From the NCBI GenBank assembly GCA_012512265.1, contig JAAZEM010000069.1, forward strand, positions 36,097-100,096: 64,000 bases of DNA. Reading direction: 5' to 3'. Every line of letters begins with the position of its first letter. The first letter of the stretch is position 1. The translations under genes were made by a program, and so were the position numbers. Source of the DNA: Armatimonadota bacterium. Its GTDB lineage: Bacteria; Armatimonadota; JAAZEB01. The notes below the pieces were generated by a model. The model was given only the letters and a program-made list of their open reading frames with translations, was not told where the DNA came from and ran no database searches. Below are positions 53,831-62,232 of the stretch, piece after piece.

Positions 53831-53867
53831 AAAACGCCCGCGCGGATAGCCTGCCGCGCGGGCGTTT
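53831..53867. terminator. Bidirectional intrinsic terminator
   Basis: AAACGCCCGCGCGG and CCGCGCGGGCGTTT form a perfect 14-bp stem with an 8-nt loop, with short A/T tracts at both feet. It lies between convergent genes (M48 protease and anti-sigma factor). Confidence 0.8.
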
Positions 53868-53902
53868 CGCATCGCATCGGTGGCGCCAGCAGACGGTCTG
53901 AT

Positions 53903-55396
53903 CTACCGGCGGCGCTCCAGAGCGCGGGCCGCCGCGGCTTTTCCGGGCCCCTCGCCTTCGGCCACGCTGCGCAGGAGGGCGAGGGCCTCGGGCGTGCCAA
54001 TCTCCAGGATGGCCTGGGCGGCTGCCTCGCGAACCCGCGCGCGGTCGTGCGCGCGCAGGATGCGACCGAGTGCCTCGACCGCGCTCTTCTCGCCTCGACG
54101 GCCCAACTCGCGCGCGGCCTCTTCCACCTCCTCGGGGGTGCCATCGAGACGCCGGATCAGCTCCGCGGCTGGCGTCCCGGCAACTGGAGGGCCTGAGCGA
54201 GACGCCTGGCCTCCCTCCTCGCGCACGCCGGTATCTGCCGCCGCATTCGTGGTAGGTGCGGTCAACCGCTTGCGTCCGTCGGCAGGCGTCTCCTTCCTGC
54301 CCTCCGCGCGCGAGAGTTTCTCCGCGCGCGGCGATGGCGCTGGCACGGCCAGGGGGCTGGCTTCCGGCTGTTGCTGGAGGGCCACCACTTCGCGCGCACG
54401 CCTCTCCATCGGGGCCGGCGGCTCAGCTGCGCCCTCACTGATGGCCGCGGCCTTGGCGGACTCCGCGACGGGGGATGTCTGGGCGACCGAGGGTGGTGCC
54501 GCCGCGGCTTTCCCAAGGTCTGGCATGGTCTGAGGAGCGTTTGCCGCGGGCAGGGGTGGCGTGCTCCTCTCGCCTTCCAGGGAGAGCGCCATCGGTGACA
54601 GGGTTGGGTTGGCGGGCGTCGCCGTTGCCTTCACCCGAGGCGGCTCCGCGGGAGCGCTGGCAACAAGTGGCGCTTCCTGGGCGGGAGCAGGTGGCTTCCG
54701 GGGCTGGACGCGCGGGCGTGCGCCAGATGCATGAGGCGGCTGGGGCCTTCTGTTTTGTGTCCGGGGCACGGCCTTGCTAGATGTGGCGGGAGCCTTCTCC
54801 TCCAGCGGCGCGACCGGCTCGCGCGCGCCACCAGCAGAGGATGGTGACTCGCCGGCATCGGCCTGCTCGAGGGCGCGGGGTGCGGGATGTGCTTCTATTG
54901 GCGCCTGGATCTCCAGGCGATCCGGGGTGGTGCTGATCTGGGTGATGGTCTCCGGGGTGGGTGTGCCACGGTAGAGCACCACCAGGAGCAGCGCCGCGAC
55001 AGGGAGAGCAGCGTACGCGGGAAGCAGGGCCGGGCGTGCGCAGGCGCGGAAACCGAGGAGGACCGCCGTGTGCTTCAAGGCATCCCATCGCTCCTGGACG
55101 CGCTCGCCGACACGTTTTCCCCCATAGAGCAGCGGCGCCGGCGTTCCAAGCAGCCGCTCACCAAGCCGCGCCCGGCCCTGGGCGCGCACGCGGGCCAGCA
55201 ACGCCGCTCTCTCCTCTTGCGAGAGCGACTGGCGCGGGAGAGTGGCCACCAGACGTGCAGCCTCCTGCGCCTCGTGCACAGCCTCGGCGCACGACGCGCA
55301 CTCCTCGCAGTGACGGCGCAGAGCCCCGGCGTCTCGCTCCCGGAGGGCGTCTCCCAGGTAGGCCTCAATCAGCCTTCGCACAAAGAAACATAACAT
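53903..55396 (-). CDS. Membrane-anchored zinc-finger anti-sigma factor with HEAT-repeat C-terminus
   Basis: 497 aa. The N-terminal anti-sigma domain has the HxxxCxxC zinc motif in RRHCEECASCAEAV (about 28-36). One transmembrane helix (LLPAYAALPVAALLLVVLY, about 125-145) separates it from a long Pro/Ala-rich extracytoplasmic linker (about 160-410). The last 85 residues look like HEAT repeats (ELIRRLDGTPEEVEEAAREL, AVEALGRILRAHDRARVREA). It would hold the ECF sigma factor encoded just upstream (9-bp gap) at the membrane until signalled. The HEAT end may be the sensor (inference). Confidence 0.85.
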   Translation of the reverse strand: MLCFFVRRLIEAYLGDALRERDAGALRRHCEECASCAEAVHEAQEAARLVATLPRQSLSQEERAALLARVRAQGRARLGERLLGTPAPLLYGGKRVGERVQERWDALKHTAVLLGFRACARPALLPAYAALPVAALLLVVLYRGTPTPETITQISTTPDRLEIQAPIEAHPAPRALEQADAGESPSSAGGAREPVAPLEEKAPATSSKAVPRTQNRRPQPPHASGARPRVQPRKPPAPAQEAPLVASAPAEPPRVKATATPANPTLSPMALSLEGERSTPPLPAANAPQTMPDLGKAAAAPPSVAQTSPVAESAKAAAISEGAAEPPAPMERRAREVVALQQQPEASPLAVPAPSPRAEKLSRAEGRKETPADGRKRLTAPTTNAAADTGVREEGGQASRSGPPVAGTPAAELIRRLDGTPEEVEEAARELGRRGEKSAVEALGRILRAHDRARVREAAAQAILEIGTPEALALLRSVAEGEGPGKAAAARALERRR

Positions 55397-55405
55397 AACG
55401 CTCTC

Positions 55406-55969
55406 TCACTCCGCGAGCTGGCCCTGCAGGACCGCCTTCAGTTTCCCCATCGCGTAGTGCAGGCGCGAGTTGACCGTGCCGACCGGACAGTCGAGGATCT
55501 CGGCGATCTCCTTGCAGGAGAGACCCTCGAAGTAGCGGAGGGAGACGGCGACGCGGTGCGTCTCGGGGAGGCTCTCCATCGCCTGGCGCACCTTTGCCTC
55601 GGTGTCACGCCGCATCAGGTGGTCTACGGGCCCCTCTTCCTCCGCTTCCAGGGCGTAATCGACCACCGCGATGGGGACGAACGCGGCGCGGTCCGTGCGC
55701 CGGGCTGACTTGCGCCGGTGCTCCAGACAGACGTTGACCGTGACCCGATAGAGCCAGGTGGTGAAAGCGCTCTCCCCTCGGAAGCTGTGAATGTGCGTGT
55801 AGACGCGCACGAAGACCTCCTGGGTGATGTCGCGTGCTTCCTCCCGGTCAGGGACGTAATGGCAGACGAGCGCATAGACGCGATCCAGGTGCCGCTCGAA
55901 GAGGGCATCGAACGCCGCTTCATCCTCTGCCTGACACCGCTTTACGAGAACCTCGTCTTCCGAGAGCAT
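55406..55969 (-). CDS. ECF-type RNA polymerase sigma factor (sigma-24/RpoE-like)
   Basis: 187 aa from the ATG at 55969 (MLSEDEVLVKRCQAEDEAAF), preceded by GGAAGGG; the frame extends 14 codons upstream without family similarity. Region 2: FDALFERHLDRVYALVCHYV, then DREEARDITQEVFVRVYTHI and FTTWLYRVTVNVCLEHRRKS. Region 4: LPETHRVAVSLRYFEGLSCK, then EIAEILDCPVGTVNSRLHYA. Followed by its anti-sigma factor, the standard ECF arrangement. The target regulon is not visible. Confidence 0.95.
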   Translation of the reverse strand: MLSEDEVLVKRCQAEDEAAFDALFERHLDRVYALVCHYVPDREEARDITQEVFVRVYTHIHSFRGESAFTTWLYRVTVNVCLEHRRKSARRTDRAAFVPIAVVDYALEAEEEGPVDHLMRRDTEAKVRQAMESLPETHRVAVSLRYFEGLSCKEIAEILDCPVGTVNSRLHYAMGKLKAVLQGQLAE

Positions 55970-56147
55970 GCCCTTCCATCCACACGCCGGATCACCCGCG
56001 CTCGGCAGCATGCGCGGCCCTGCCCGCGAATGCTCGCCGTTCCTTTAGACGGCGCCGGCGCGCGAATCCTTCACTCTGGCTTATGTCGCGCCGGTTTCAC
56101 CAGGTCGGTGCGGGGACGCGACCTGCGCGCGCGGGGCCAGGCGGCGG

Positions 56148-56176
56148 TTGACCGGGGCACGGGCATCTGTTAGAAT
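56148..56176 (+). promoter_or_regulatory. Sigma-70-type promoter of the nitrilase gene
   Basis: TTGACC and TAGAAT are separated by 17 bp, 17 nt before the nitrilase ATG (AGGAGG in between), giving a very short leader. Confidence 0.65.
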
Positions 56177-56193
56177 GGAAGCAGGAGGATGAG

Positions 56194-56997
56194 ATGCCAG
56201 AAGGAGTGCTGCGCGTGGCGCTGGGCCAGGTGCGCGTGGGTGATCATGTAGGCGAAGACGTTGAGAAGATCGCTTCCTTTTTGCGGCAAGGCCGCGAGCT
56301 GGGAGTGGACGTCGTCCTCTTCCCCGAGGGCGCGGTGGGCGGCTACTTCAGCGTGAACTTCCACGACCCGGCGGATCTGGATGGCGACGCGGTGGAGCAG
56401 GGCCTCCTGGAGATCCAGCGGGTGGCACGCGAGACCGGGGTGGCGGCGGCGGTGGGTGCCTCGCGCCGCGCGCCTGATGGCCGCCTGACCAACTCGCTGC
56501 TGCTTATCTCCGGCCAGGGCGAGGTGCTCGCGGAGTACGTGAAGACCCAGCTGACTGCCTCCGATCGCAAGTGCTACGCGCCTGGCGGTTCTTTCCCCGT
56601 GGTCAACTTCGAGGGCGTGCCCCTTGGACTGCTGATCTGCTATGACCAGCGCTTTCCGGAGCCGTGGCGCGTGCTTGCCCTGCGCGGAGCGCAGGTGGTG
56701 CTCCACTGCTCGAACGCCTGCGTGCCGGGCGATGACTGGAAGATCCCTGTCGTCGAGGCGCACCTCCGGTCACGCGCGGCGGAAAACGGCTTCTTCGTCG
56801 TCTCGGTCAACCACGCCGGCCCCTCCCAAAACTGGGGCTCGGTGATTTACGACCCGCAGGGCCTGGAGGTGGCCCGCGCCGGCTACGATCGCGAGGAGCT
56901 GGTGCCGGCGGATCTCGACCTGACGCGCGTCAACACCACCTTCCTCCAGGAACGTCGCACCGACCTGGCGGCAATCTACTCGGCCAGCGATCTCTAA
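56194..56997 (+). CDS. Carbon-nitrogen hydrolase (nitrilase superfamily)
   Basis: 267 aa. The catalytic triad is visible: Glu45 in VVLFPEGAVGGY, Lys117 in EYVKTQLTASD, Cys149 in LLICYDQRFPEP; a C-terminal RSRAAENGFFVVSVNHAG also fits. Members hydrolyse amides or transfer to amines (amidase, carbamoylputrescine amidase, deaminated-glutathione amidase types); the branch cannot be fixed here. AGGAGG lies 5 nt before the ATG. The last 4 bases overlap the end of pth, transcribed in the opposite direction. Confidence 0.92.
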   Translation: MPEGVLRVALGQVRVGDHVGEDVEKIASFLRQGRELGVDVVLFPEGAVGGYFSVNFHDPADLDGDAVEQGLLEIQRVARETGVAAAVGASRRAPDGRLTNSLLLISGQGEVLAEYVKTQLTASDRKCYAPGGSFPVVNFEGVPLGLLICYDQRFPEPWRVLALRGAQVVLHCSNACVPGDDWKIPVVEAHLRSRAAENGFFVVSVNHAGPSQNWGSVIYDPQGLEVARAGYDREELVPADLDLTRVNTTFLQERRTDLAAIYSASDL

Positions 56998-57611
56998 GCC
57001 CCGACCTCCCGGGGTTGCTCCGGGCCAGGCTCCGGAGTCTCGGGCGGGGGTTGCCTGCGGTTGAACTGGTTAGCGGCGGCTTCGGGCCCCTCGCGCAGGA
57101 GGACCTCCACCGCATCCGCCGCGCGAGCGACCGCCTCCTCGATCTGAGGGCGCTCCTCGGCCGTGAACTCGCCAAGCACGTGGTCGATCCACTGGTCCGG
57201 GGCAACGCGGCCCACGCCAATCCGCACGCGTGGGAACGCATCGGTGCCGATGCGCGCGATGATCGACTTGAGGCCGTTGTGCCCGCCGGCGGATCCGCTG
57301 GCGCGCACGCGAACGCGGGCCACATCGAGGTTCATGTCGTCGCAGATCACAATCAGATCCTGCGGGGAGACTCGATACCGCGAAAGAAGGGAGAGCGCCG
57401 CGTCGCCACTGCAATTCATATAGGTCTGGGGCTTGGCGAGGACCACAGCGACGCCGGCGATAGTGCCTTCTCCTAACAGAGAAGAGTGGCGTCGCGTCGT
57501 GAGGCGGATCCCGTGGCGCTTCGCCAGCAGGTCCGCTGTCATGAAGCCCACGTTGTGCCGTGTGGACGCATACTCTGCCCCGGGGTTTCCCAGCCCCAGG
57601 ATAATCTTCAT
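56994..57611 (-). CDS. pth: Peptidyl-tRNA hydrolase
   Basis: 205 aa from the second of two adjacent ATGs (MKIILGLGNPGAEYASTRHN), the conserved family start. The catalytic His is in TRHNVGF. AKPQTYMNCSGDA, VICDDMNLDVARVRVRASGS and AGGHNGLKSI are diagnostic. It releases tRNA from peptidyl-tRNAs that drop off ribosomes. The C-terminal tail is Pro/Glu-rich and extends beyond the domain. Downstream of prs and glmU on the same strand, a common bacterial grouping. Confidence 0.96.
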   Translation of the reverse strand: MKIILGLGNPGAEYASTRHNVGFMTADLLAKRHGIRLTTRRHSSLLGEGTIAGVAVVLAKPQTYMNCSGDAALSLLSRYRVSPQDLIVICDDMNLDVARVRVRASGSAGGHNGLKSIIARIGTDAFPRVRIGVGRVAPDQWIDHVLGEFTAEERPQIEEAVARAADAVEVLLREGPEAAANQFNRRQPPPETPEPGPEQPREVGA

Positions 57612-57704
57612 CATCGTCTTGCTCGTACTATTCGCTTTGGAAAACTCGCTCTGAGACCCCTGGCTCGCACCGGGAAGCGCCACCCGGCGGTGCAGGGAAG
57701 GTGT

Positions 57705-58673
57705 TCAATCGCTTTTCCCGTGGTTCCTGAAGAGCGTGCTGACCGAGGCGTTCTCATGGATGCGCCGGATGGCCTCCGCCAGGACCGGGGCGACGGAGAG
57801 GACCTCGATCTTGGGTGAGAGCCGGTCCTCGCTGATGGGAATGGTATCGGTGACGACCAGCTGGCGAAGCGGAGAGGCCTGGATGCGTTCGATGGCGTTG
57901 CCGGAGAGAACGGGATGGGTGGCACACGCGCACGCGGCCCGCGCCCCGCGCTCGAAGAGCGCATTCACGCCACCGAGTAGCGAGCCGGCCGTATCCACCA
58001 TATCATCCACCAACACGCACGTTCTATCCTTGACGTCGCCGATCACCTCGATGACCTCTACCCTATTTGGCCCGGGTCGGCGCTTGACCACGATGGCGAA
58101 ATCGGCACCGATGCGGTCGGCGAAGGCGCGTGCCATCGAGACGCCGCCGACGTCGGGGGAGACGACGACAACGTCGTGTCCGCAGAGCCCGCATTCGATC
58201 AGGTGGTCGGCCATGATCGGCCCCGCATGAAGGTGATCCACGGGAAAGTCGAAGAAGCCCTGGATCTGCAGGGCGTGGAGGTCCATCGTCAGAACGCGGT
58301 GTGCCCCGGCGGCGGTAATCAGCGTGGCGACTAGCTTGGCGCTGATCGGCTCGCGCGCCTTGATCTTCTTATCCTGGCGGGCATAGCCAAAGTAGGGGAT
58401 CACAGCCGTGATACGCGCCGCGGATGCTCTCCGGAAGGCATCGATGGAGATCAGCAGCTCCATCAAATGGTCATTCACGGGCGCGCACGTTGGCTGCACG
58501 ATGAAGACGTCGTCGCCGCGAACGCTCTCATCGATCTCGACGCGGATCTCGTGATCGGAGAAGCGGGTGACCTGACCGCGAACCGGCTCGATGCCTAGGT
58601 GCGTGCAGATCGCCCGGGCTAGCTGCTTGTTGGCGTTCCCACTGAAGACTTTCAACTCGTTCGCCCGGTCCAT
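57705..58673 (-). CDS. prs: Ribose-phosphate pyrophosphokinase (PRPP synthase)
   Basis: 322 aa, full length. ELKVFSGNANKQLARAICTH, then FSDHEIRVEIDESVRGDDVF, then YFGYARQDKKIKAREPISAK (ATP-binding and flexible-loop residues) and the PRPP-binding loop CVLVDDMVDTAGSL. It makes PRPP from ribose 5-phosphate and ATP for nucleotide, His and Trp synthesis. It begins 3 bp after the glmU stop. Confidence 0.97.
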   Translation of the reverse strand: MDRANELKVFSGNANKQLARAICTHLGIEPVRGQVTRFSDHEIRVEIDESVRGDDVFIVQPTCAPVNDHLMELLISIDAFRRASAARITAVIPYFGYARQDKKIKAREPISAKLVATLITAAGAHRVLTMDLHALQIQGFFDFPVDHLHAGPIMADHLIECGLCGHDVVVVSPDVGGVSMARAFADRIGADFAIVVKRRPGPNRVEVIEVIGDVKDRTCVLVDDMVDTAGSLLGGVNALFERGARAACACATHPVLSGNAIERIQASPLRQLVVTDTIPISEDRLSPKIEVLSVAPVLAEAIRRIHENASVSTLFRNHGKSD

Positions 58674-58676
58674 CGC

Positions 58677-59894
58677 TCACCCCTTCTGCTTGGACTCACG
58701 GCGGCGGCGTGCCCAATCCGGCTTGTTCTCCTGCCGCGAGCGAGCGATTCCAAGCGCGTCTGCAGGGACCTCCTCGGTGATAGAGGAATGCGCGGCCACG
58801 TAGGCCCCAGATCCGATGGTGACCGGTGCGATGAGGACGGAGTTACTCCCGATGAAGGCGTCATCGCCAATCGTCGTCCGGTTCTTCCGGATCCCATCGT
58901 AGTTGCAGGTGATGACGCCTGCCCCGATATTCACCCGGTCGCCCACGGTGGCATCACCCACGTAGGCGAGGTGCGCGATGGAAACGCCCTCTCCTACCTG
59001 AGCGTTCTTGAGTTCCACATAGTCGCCGATCTTGGTGCGGGCGCCCACTTCCGACCCTGGACGCAGGTGCGCGAAGGGGCCCACGCGTACCTCTTTGGCG
59101 AGGCGCGAGTCGCGCAAAACAGAGGCCTCCACGGCGATGTCATCATCCAGCACGCAGTTGACCAGATGCACGTGTGGCCCGATGCGGCAGTGGCTGCCGA
59201 TCACCGTCTCCCCCTCAATGAAGGTCCAGGGATAGACCACGGTATCTCGGCCGATGCGGACGCCGGCATCCACGAAGGTGCTCTCCGGGTCGATGAAGGT
59301 GACGCCCTCGTCCATCAATCGGGCAATCACTTCCCGGCGCAACGCCTTCTCCGCGCGCGCCAGGTCGGCCCGCGTGTCCACATCGATCAGGGGTTCGTCT
59401 GCCACATTGCAGGTCGCGGCGCTCGCAATGACCGCATCGAGCGCGGCCGGCGAATCGAGAGAGAGGGTGACCTCCCGGCGCAAGGCATAGACGCCTGTGG
59501 GCACGCCGCCAGCCACCAGGAGAGTGGCATTTGCCGCCTGGGCGATGTGGCAATCGAGCAACGACTTCAAGTGGTGGGCCCGGAGTTGCGGGAGGTCGGC
59601 CGGGATAACAAGGAGGTGTCCCGCCTCCGGGAGGGCGGCGAGGGCCAAGGTGATGCTTGCGGCTACCGTGTCGCCGGCGGCAACGACCCGGGCCCGCTCT
59701 CCTACCAGCGCGACCATCGCCTCTGCGCCCGCGGGAATCACCACCGCGGCGGCCGAAAGCTCGCTCTCGACCGCCGCATCCAACGCATACTCGAGCAGTG
59801 GCCGGCCACACACGCGATGCAGCGGCTTGGGCGTATCCGTCTTCATGCGCAGGGAAGGCCCAGCAGCCAGGATCACCCCTACGGCGTTGGCCAT
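58677..59894 (-). CDS. glmU: GlmU-type protein with intact acetyltransferase but reduced uridylyltransferase domain
   Basis: 405 aa from the ATG at 59894 (GAGGTG ahead), about 50 short of typical GlmU. The N-terminal nucleotidyltransferase starts VGVILAAGPSLRMKTDTPKP (normally LAAGxGTRM) and keeps a metal-type Asp in LLVIPADLPQL. It then lacks the stretch with GYGR, the IVE-KDA element and the GEYYLTD motif, jumping to VPTGVYALRRE. The C-terminal left-handed beta-helix is complete: PFAHLRPGSEVGARTKIGDY, AHLAYVGDATVGDRVNIGAG, ITCNYDGIRKNRTTIGDDAF. The acetyltransferase step to UDP-GlcNAc looks intact; the uridylyl step is in doubt. Confidence 0.88.
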   Translation of the reverse strand: MANAVGVILAAGPSLRMKTDTPKPLHRVCGRPLLEYALDAAVESELSAAAVVIPAGAEAMVALVGERARVVAAGDTVAASITLALAALPEAGHLLVIPADLPQLRAHHLKSLLDCHIAQAANATLLVAGGVPTGVYALRREVTLSLDSPAALDAVIASAATCNVADEPLIDVDTRADLARAEKALRREVIARLMDEGVTFIDPESTFVDAGVRIGRDTVVYPWTFIEGETVIGSHCRIGPHVHLVNCVLDDDIAVEASVLRDSRLAKEVRVGPFAHLRPGSEVGARTKIGDYVELKNAQVGEGVSIAHLAYVGDATVGDRVNIGAGVITCNYDGIRKNRTTIGDDAFIGSNSVLIAPVTIGSGAYVAAHSSITEEVPADALGIARSRQENKPDWARRRRESKQKG

Positions 59895-60028
59895 AGTCAC
59901 CTCGGCTCTCCCGAACATGCGAAAAGCCCGAAACCGCTCCTCCCACCAGGAATCACAGCCCCCTTCGCTTTAGCGCTCTTGGGGCCATTCGGACAAGCCG
60001 TTCGGGCCTTCAAACAAACTGCGATCAT

Positions 60029-60102
60029 TGGCTCCGGGGCAAGGATTCGAACCTCGATAGGCAGACCCAAATTCTGCTGTCCTACCATTAGACGACCCCG
60101 GA
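60029..60102 (-). tRNA. tRNA-Gln (anticodon TTG)
   Basis: On the minus strand the acceptor TCCGGGG pairs with CCCCGGA. The D arm is GTC...GAC, the anticodon stem GCAGA/TCTGC encloses ATTTGGG (TTG anticodon), the T arm CGAGG-TTCGAAT-CCTTG is normal, and CCA is encoded. It lies upstream of glmU in the same orientation. Confidence 0.95.
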
Positions 60103-60120
60103 CCGCATTAGAGCTACTTC

Positions 60121-60150
60121 ATTATACTCGGCAACGCCCCCGCGTGTCAA
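60121..60150 (-). promoter_or_regulatory. Sigma-70-type promoter of tRNA-Gln (and possibly glmU-prs-pth)
   Basis: On the minus strand TTGACA (60150-60145) and TATAAT (60126-60121) are separated by 18 bp, about 12 nt before the predicted start close to the tRNA 5' end. Confidence 0.8.
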
Positions 60151-60330
60151 CCATGAGGGTGCTTCGAATCGCCCCCCCTGCGCGTCTCCTTAATGGCCAG
60201 CCTTCCTTCAGGCCCTCCTGCTCCTTGACGTGGGTGGTCCAGAGAAGGCATTCGCGTCGATGTGTGGAACATTTGTCCCCAACCGCGTGCTGCTTGATGA
60301 AGTTTACCCCCGCGCCGTGAGGAGGAGACG

Positions 60331-61008
60331 ATGGGAGAGGTGTTGGCTGCGCTGTCTCCCTGGGGAGACATTCTAGGGCGACTGCTTGTGGCCGCGTTGT
60401 GTGGCGGGCTCATCGGGTTCGAGCGGGAGAGCGCGGACCGGCCTGCAGGTTTTCGGACGCATCTCTTGGTGTGCGTGGGTTCCGCCGTTTACATGCTCAC
60501 TTCAACGATGGTGGCCGGGAAAACGCACGATCCCGGGCGCATCGCGGCCCAGGTAGCCAGCGGCATCGGCTTCCTGGGGGCCGGCACCATCCTGAAGCAG
60601 GGGAGTATGGTCCGGGGCCTGACGACTGCAGCGAGCCTCTGGGTAGTGGCGGGTATCGGCCTGGCCGCGGGCTTCGGCGGGGGAGGCGCGGGGATTGCGT
60701 TTCTGGGCACTCTCATCGTTCTGATCTCCTTGAATACCCTCAAGATTCTTGAACGACGCCTGGATCGGGCCCACCGCTGCGACGTGCGCCTCACCATTGC
60801 CCGGCCGCGCGACAGGATGGAATGGCTGAAGGAGGTGCTCGAAGCGCATGAGATCAAGGTGCGCGGCCTCTCCATCACCGACATCGGCGACGGCTTCGGG
60901 AAGATCACTATCGCCGGGCGGGTAGCGACGCGGGCGCGCCTGGAAGAAGCGGTACGCCAGCTCGCTCAACACAAGTCAGTGTCCGGCGTCGATTGGGAGT
61001 TTCAATAA
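60331..61008 (+). CDS. MgtC/SapB family membrane protein
   Basis: 225 aa. Four membrane helices in the first 150 residues with the MgtC pattern: RLLVAALCGGLIGFERESAD, RPAGFRTHLLVCVGSAVYML, then VASGIGFLGAGTILKQGSMV and RGLTTAASLWVVAGIGLAAG. The C-terminal 75 residues form an ACT-like cytoplasmic domain (DRMEWLKEVLEAHEIKVRGL). The family is linked to Mg2+ homeostasis and survival in low magnesium. GAGGAGG precedes the ATG. No M-box-like leader was recognised. Confidence 0.93.
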   Translation: MGEVLAALSPWGDILGRLLVAALCGGLIGFERESADRPAGFRTHLLVCVGSAVYMLTSTMVAGKTHDPGRIAAQVASGIGFLGAGTILKQGSMVRGLTTAASLWVVAGIGLAAGFGGGGAGIAFLGTLIVLISLNTLKILERRLDRAHRCDVRLTIARPRDRMEWLKEVLEAHEIKVRGLSITDIGDGFGKITIAGRVATRARLEEAVRQLAQHKSVSGVDWEFQ

Positions 61009-61068
61009 GCACGTAGGGAGCAGGCGTGGATAGGAGTATCTGGCGCGAAGGCCGGAGGAGGGGCAAAG

Positions 61069-61833
61069 ATGCGCACGAACCAGGTGAAGCAACAGCTGCG
61101 TGAGGGAAAGACCACCCTCGGTTCCTGGCTAACCTTACCGGATGTGATCGCCACCCACTACATGGCGCGGGTCGGCTTCGACTGGTTGACTGTGGACATG
61201 GAGCACAGCCCGACGAGCCTGGAGACAGCGACGCTGATGTTTCAGGCGATTGCCCAGGCGGGGTGTGTGCCCCTGGCCCGCGTACCGTGGAACACGCCGG
61301 AGAACGTGAAGCGCGTGCTGGATAGTGGCGCGTTCGGCGTCATCTTCCCGATGCAGAACACCCGTGCCGAGGTAGAACAGGCGGTCGAGGCGACGCTTTA
61401 CCCACCGCAAGGCTTTCGCAGCGTCGGTGCATCGCTGCCGGCGCTCGCTTTCGACACCGATGCGGGCACCTACTTCCAGCGTGCCAATGAGGAGATCCTG
61501 ATCGTCATCCAGATAGAGCACATCCAGGCCGTCGAGCGCGCGGATGAGCTATTGAGCGTGCCGGGCGTGGACGCCGTCTTTATCGGACCGTCCGATCTTA
61601 GCGCCTCGATGAGACTGCAGCCGGGCGCCAGCGCTGGGGATCCCCGCTTCCAGGAGGCGGTGGAGCATGTCCGCGCCACCGCGGCGAGGCTTGGGGTGGC
61701 TCCCGGTATCCACGTCTTCAGCGTGGAGGATGCCCGCGCGCGCCTGGCCCAGGGGTTCCGCTTCGTCGCCCTCAACTCGGACGCCCGCTTCATGTCCGGC
61801 GCCGCCCGATCCACTCTCGCCCAGCTACGCTGA
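61069..61833 (+). CDS. HpcH/HpaI-type class II pyruvate aldolase
   Basis: 254 aa. GSWLTLPDVIATHYMARVGF, then DWLTVDMEHSPTSLETATLM, PLARVPWNTPENVKRVLDSG with the catalytic Arg, and metal ligands Glu in VIQIEHIQAVERA and Asp in VFIGPSDLSASM. Members cleave 4-hydroxy-2-keto acids, including 2-keto-3-deoxy sugar acids, to pyruvate and an aldehyde. That reaction would suit products of uronate breakdown (inference). Not cotranscribed with an obvious partner. Confidence 0.92.
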   Translation: MRTNQVKQQLREGKTTLGSWLTLPDVIATHYMARVGFDWLTVDMEHSPTSLETATLMFQAIAQAGCVPLARVPWNTPENVKRVLDSGAFGVIFPMQNTRAEVEQAVEATLYPPQGFRSVGASLPALAFDTDAGTYFQRANEEILIVIQIEHIQAVERADELLSVPGVDAVFIGPSDLSASMRLQPGASAGDPRFQEAVEHVRATAARLGVAPGIHVFSVEDARARLAQGFRFVALNSDARFMSGAARSTLAQLR

Positions 61834-62232
61834 TCGTGACCAGGGCGCGCCTGCCCGGCCCATCCGTCGCCTTCATCGGTGGTGCGAGCGCGTTGTCTCG
61901 GGAGCTCGACATGCCGCGATCAGGCCTTGCGCGTGCATCCGAAACGCGGTATACTTCGCATGGGATCTGGAGGAAGGGCGCGTGCGCCGAGCATCTGAGG
62001 ATAAAGCCAGCTGTTCCGATTTCCATCGTGTACGCCAGAGGCCGGCCGGATGGGTATGCCCCAGTTCAGGAGAGAGCCGCGCGCAACGCCCACTCCCATC
62101 TTCCCACGCCCCAACGATTGGTCGATCCCGCTCTCCGGTTGTGCGTTCGGGAGCCTGCTCCGCGCCTTATCCCGGAAGAGATTGCTCGCTGCAAGTTGGG
62201 CGTTTAGTGGCAACAGGCAAAGGAGTAGAAGC
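61834..62232 (+). other. Intergenic region with a promoter and a long untranslated leader
   Basis: 399 bp. The first 90 bp show nothing. After the promoter at 61927-61955 about 270 nt of leader precede the homocysteine methyltransferase gene. The leader contains CCCCAGTTCAGGAGAGAGCC (near 62059), which weakly recalls the B12 box, but the other conserved parts of a cobalamin riboswitch were not found. No S-box, SAH or T-box pattern was recognised. Confidence 0.45.
61927..61955 (+). promoter_or_regulatory. Sigma-70-type promoter of the homocysteine methyltransferase gene
   Basis: TTGCGC and TATACT are separated by 17 bp. The -10 element is good and the -35 is partial (TTG conserved). Confidence 0.55.

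Noticed and set aside
62050..62232. In-frame ATG at 62050 as start of the homocysteine methyltransferase
   Set aside because: The extra residues are Pro/Arg-rich and unlike the family; ATG 62233 has AGGAG at 7 nt and begins at the conserved domain.
61962..62232. Cobalamin riboswitch in the methyltransferase leader
   Set aside because: Only a weak B12-box-like word is present; the GGTGAAA/CCGCCACTG core elements could not be found. Kept only as a leader to be scanned.
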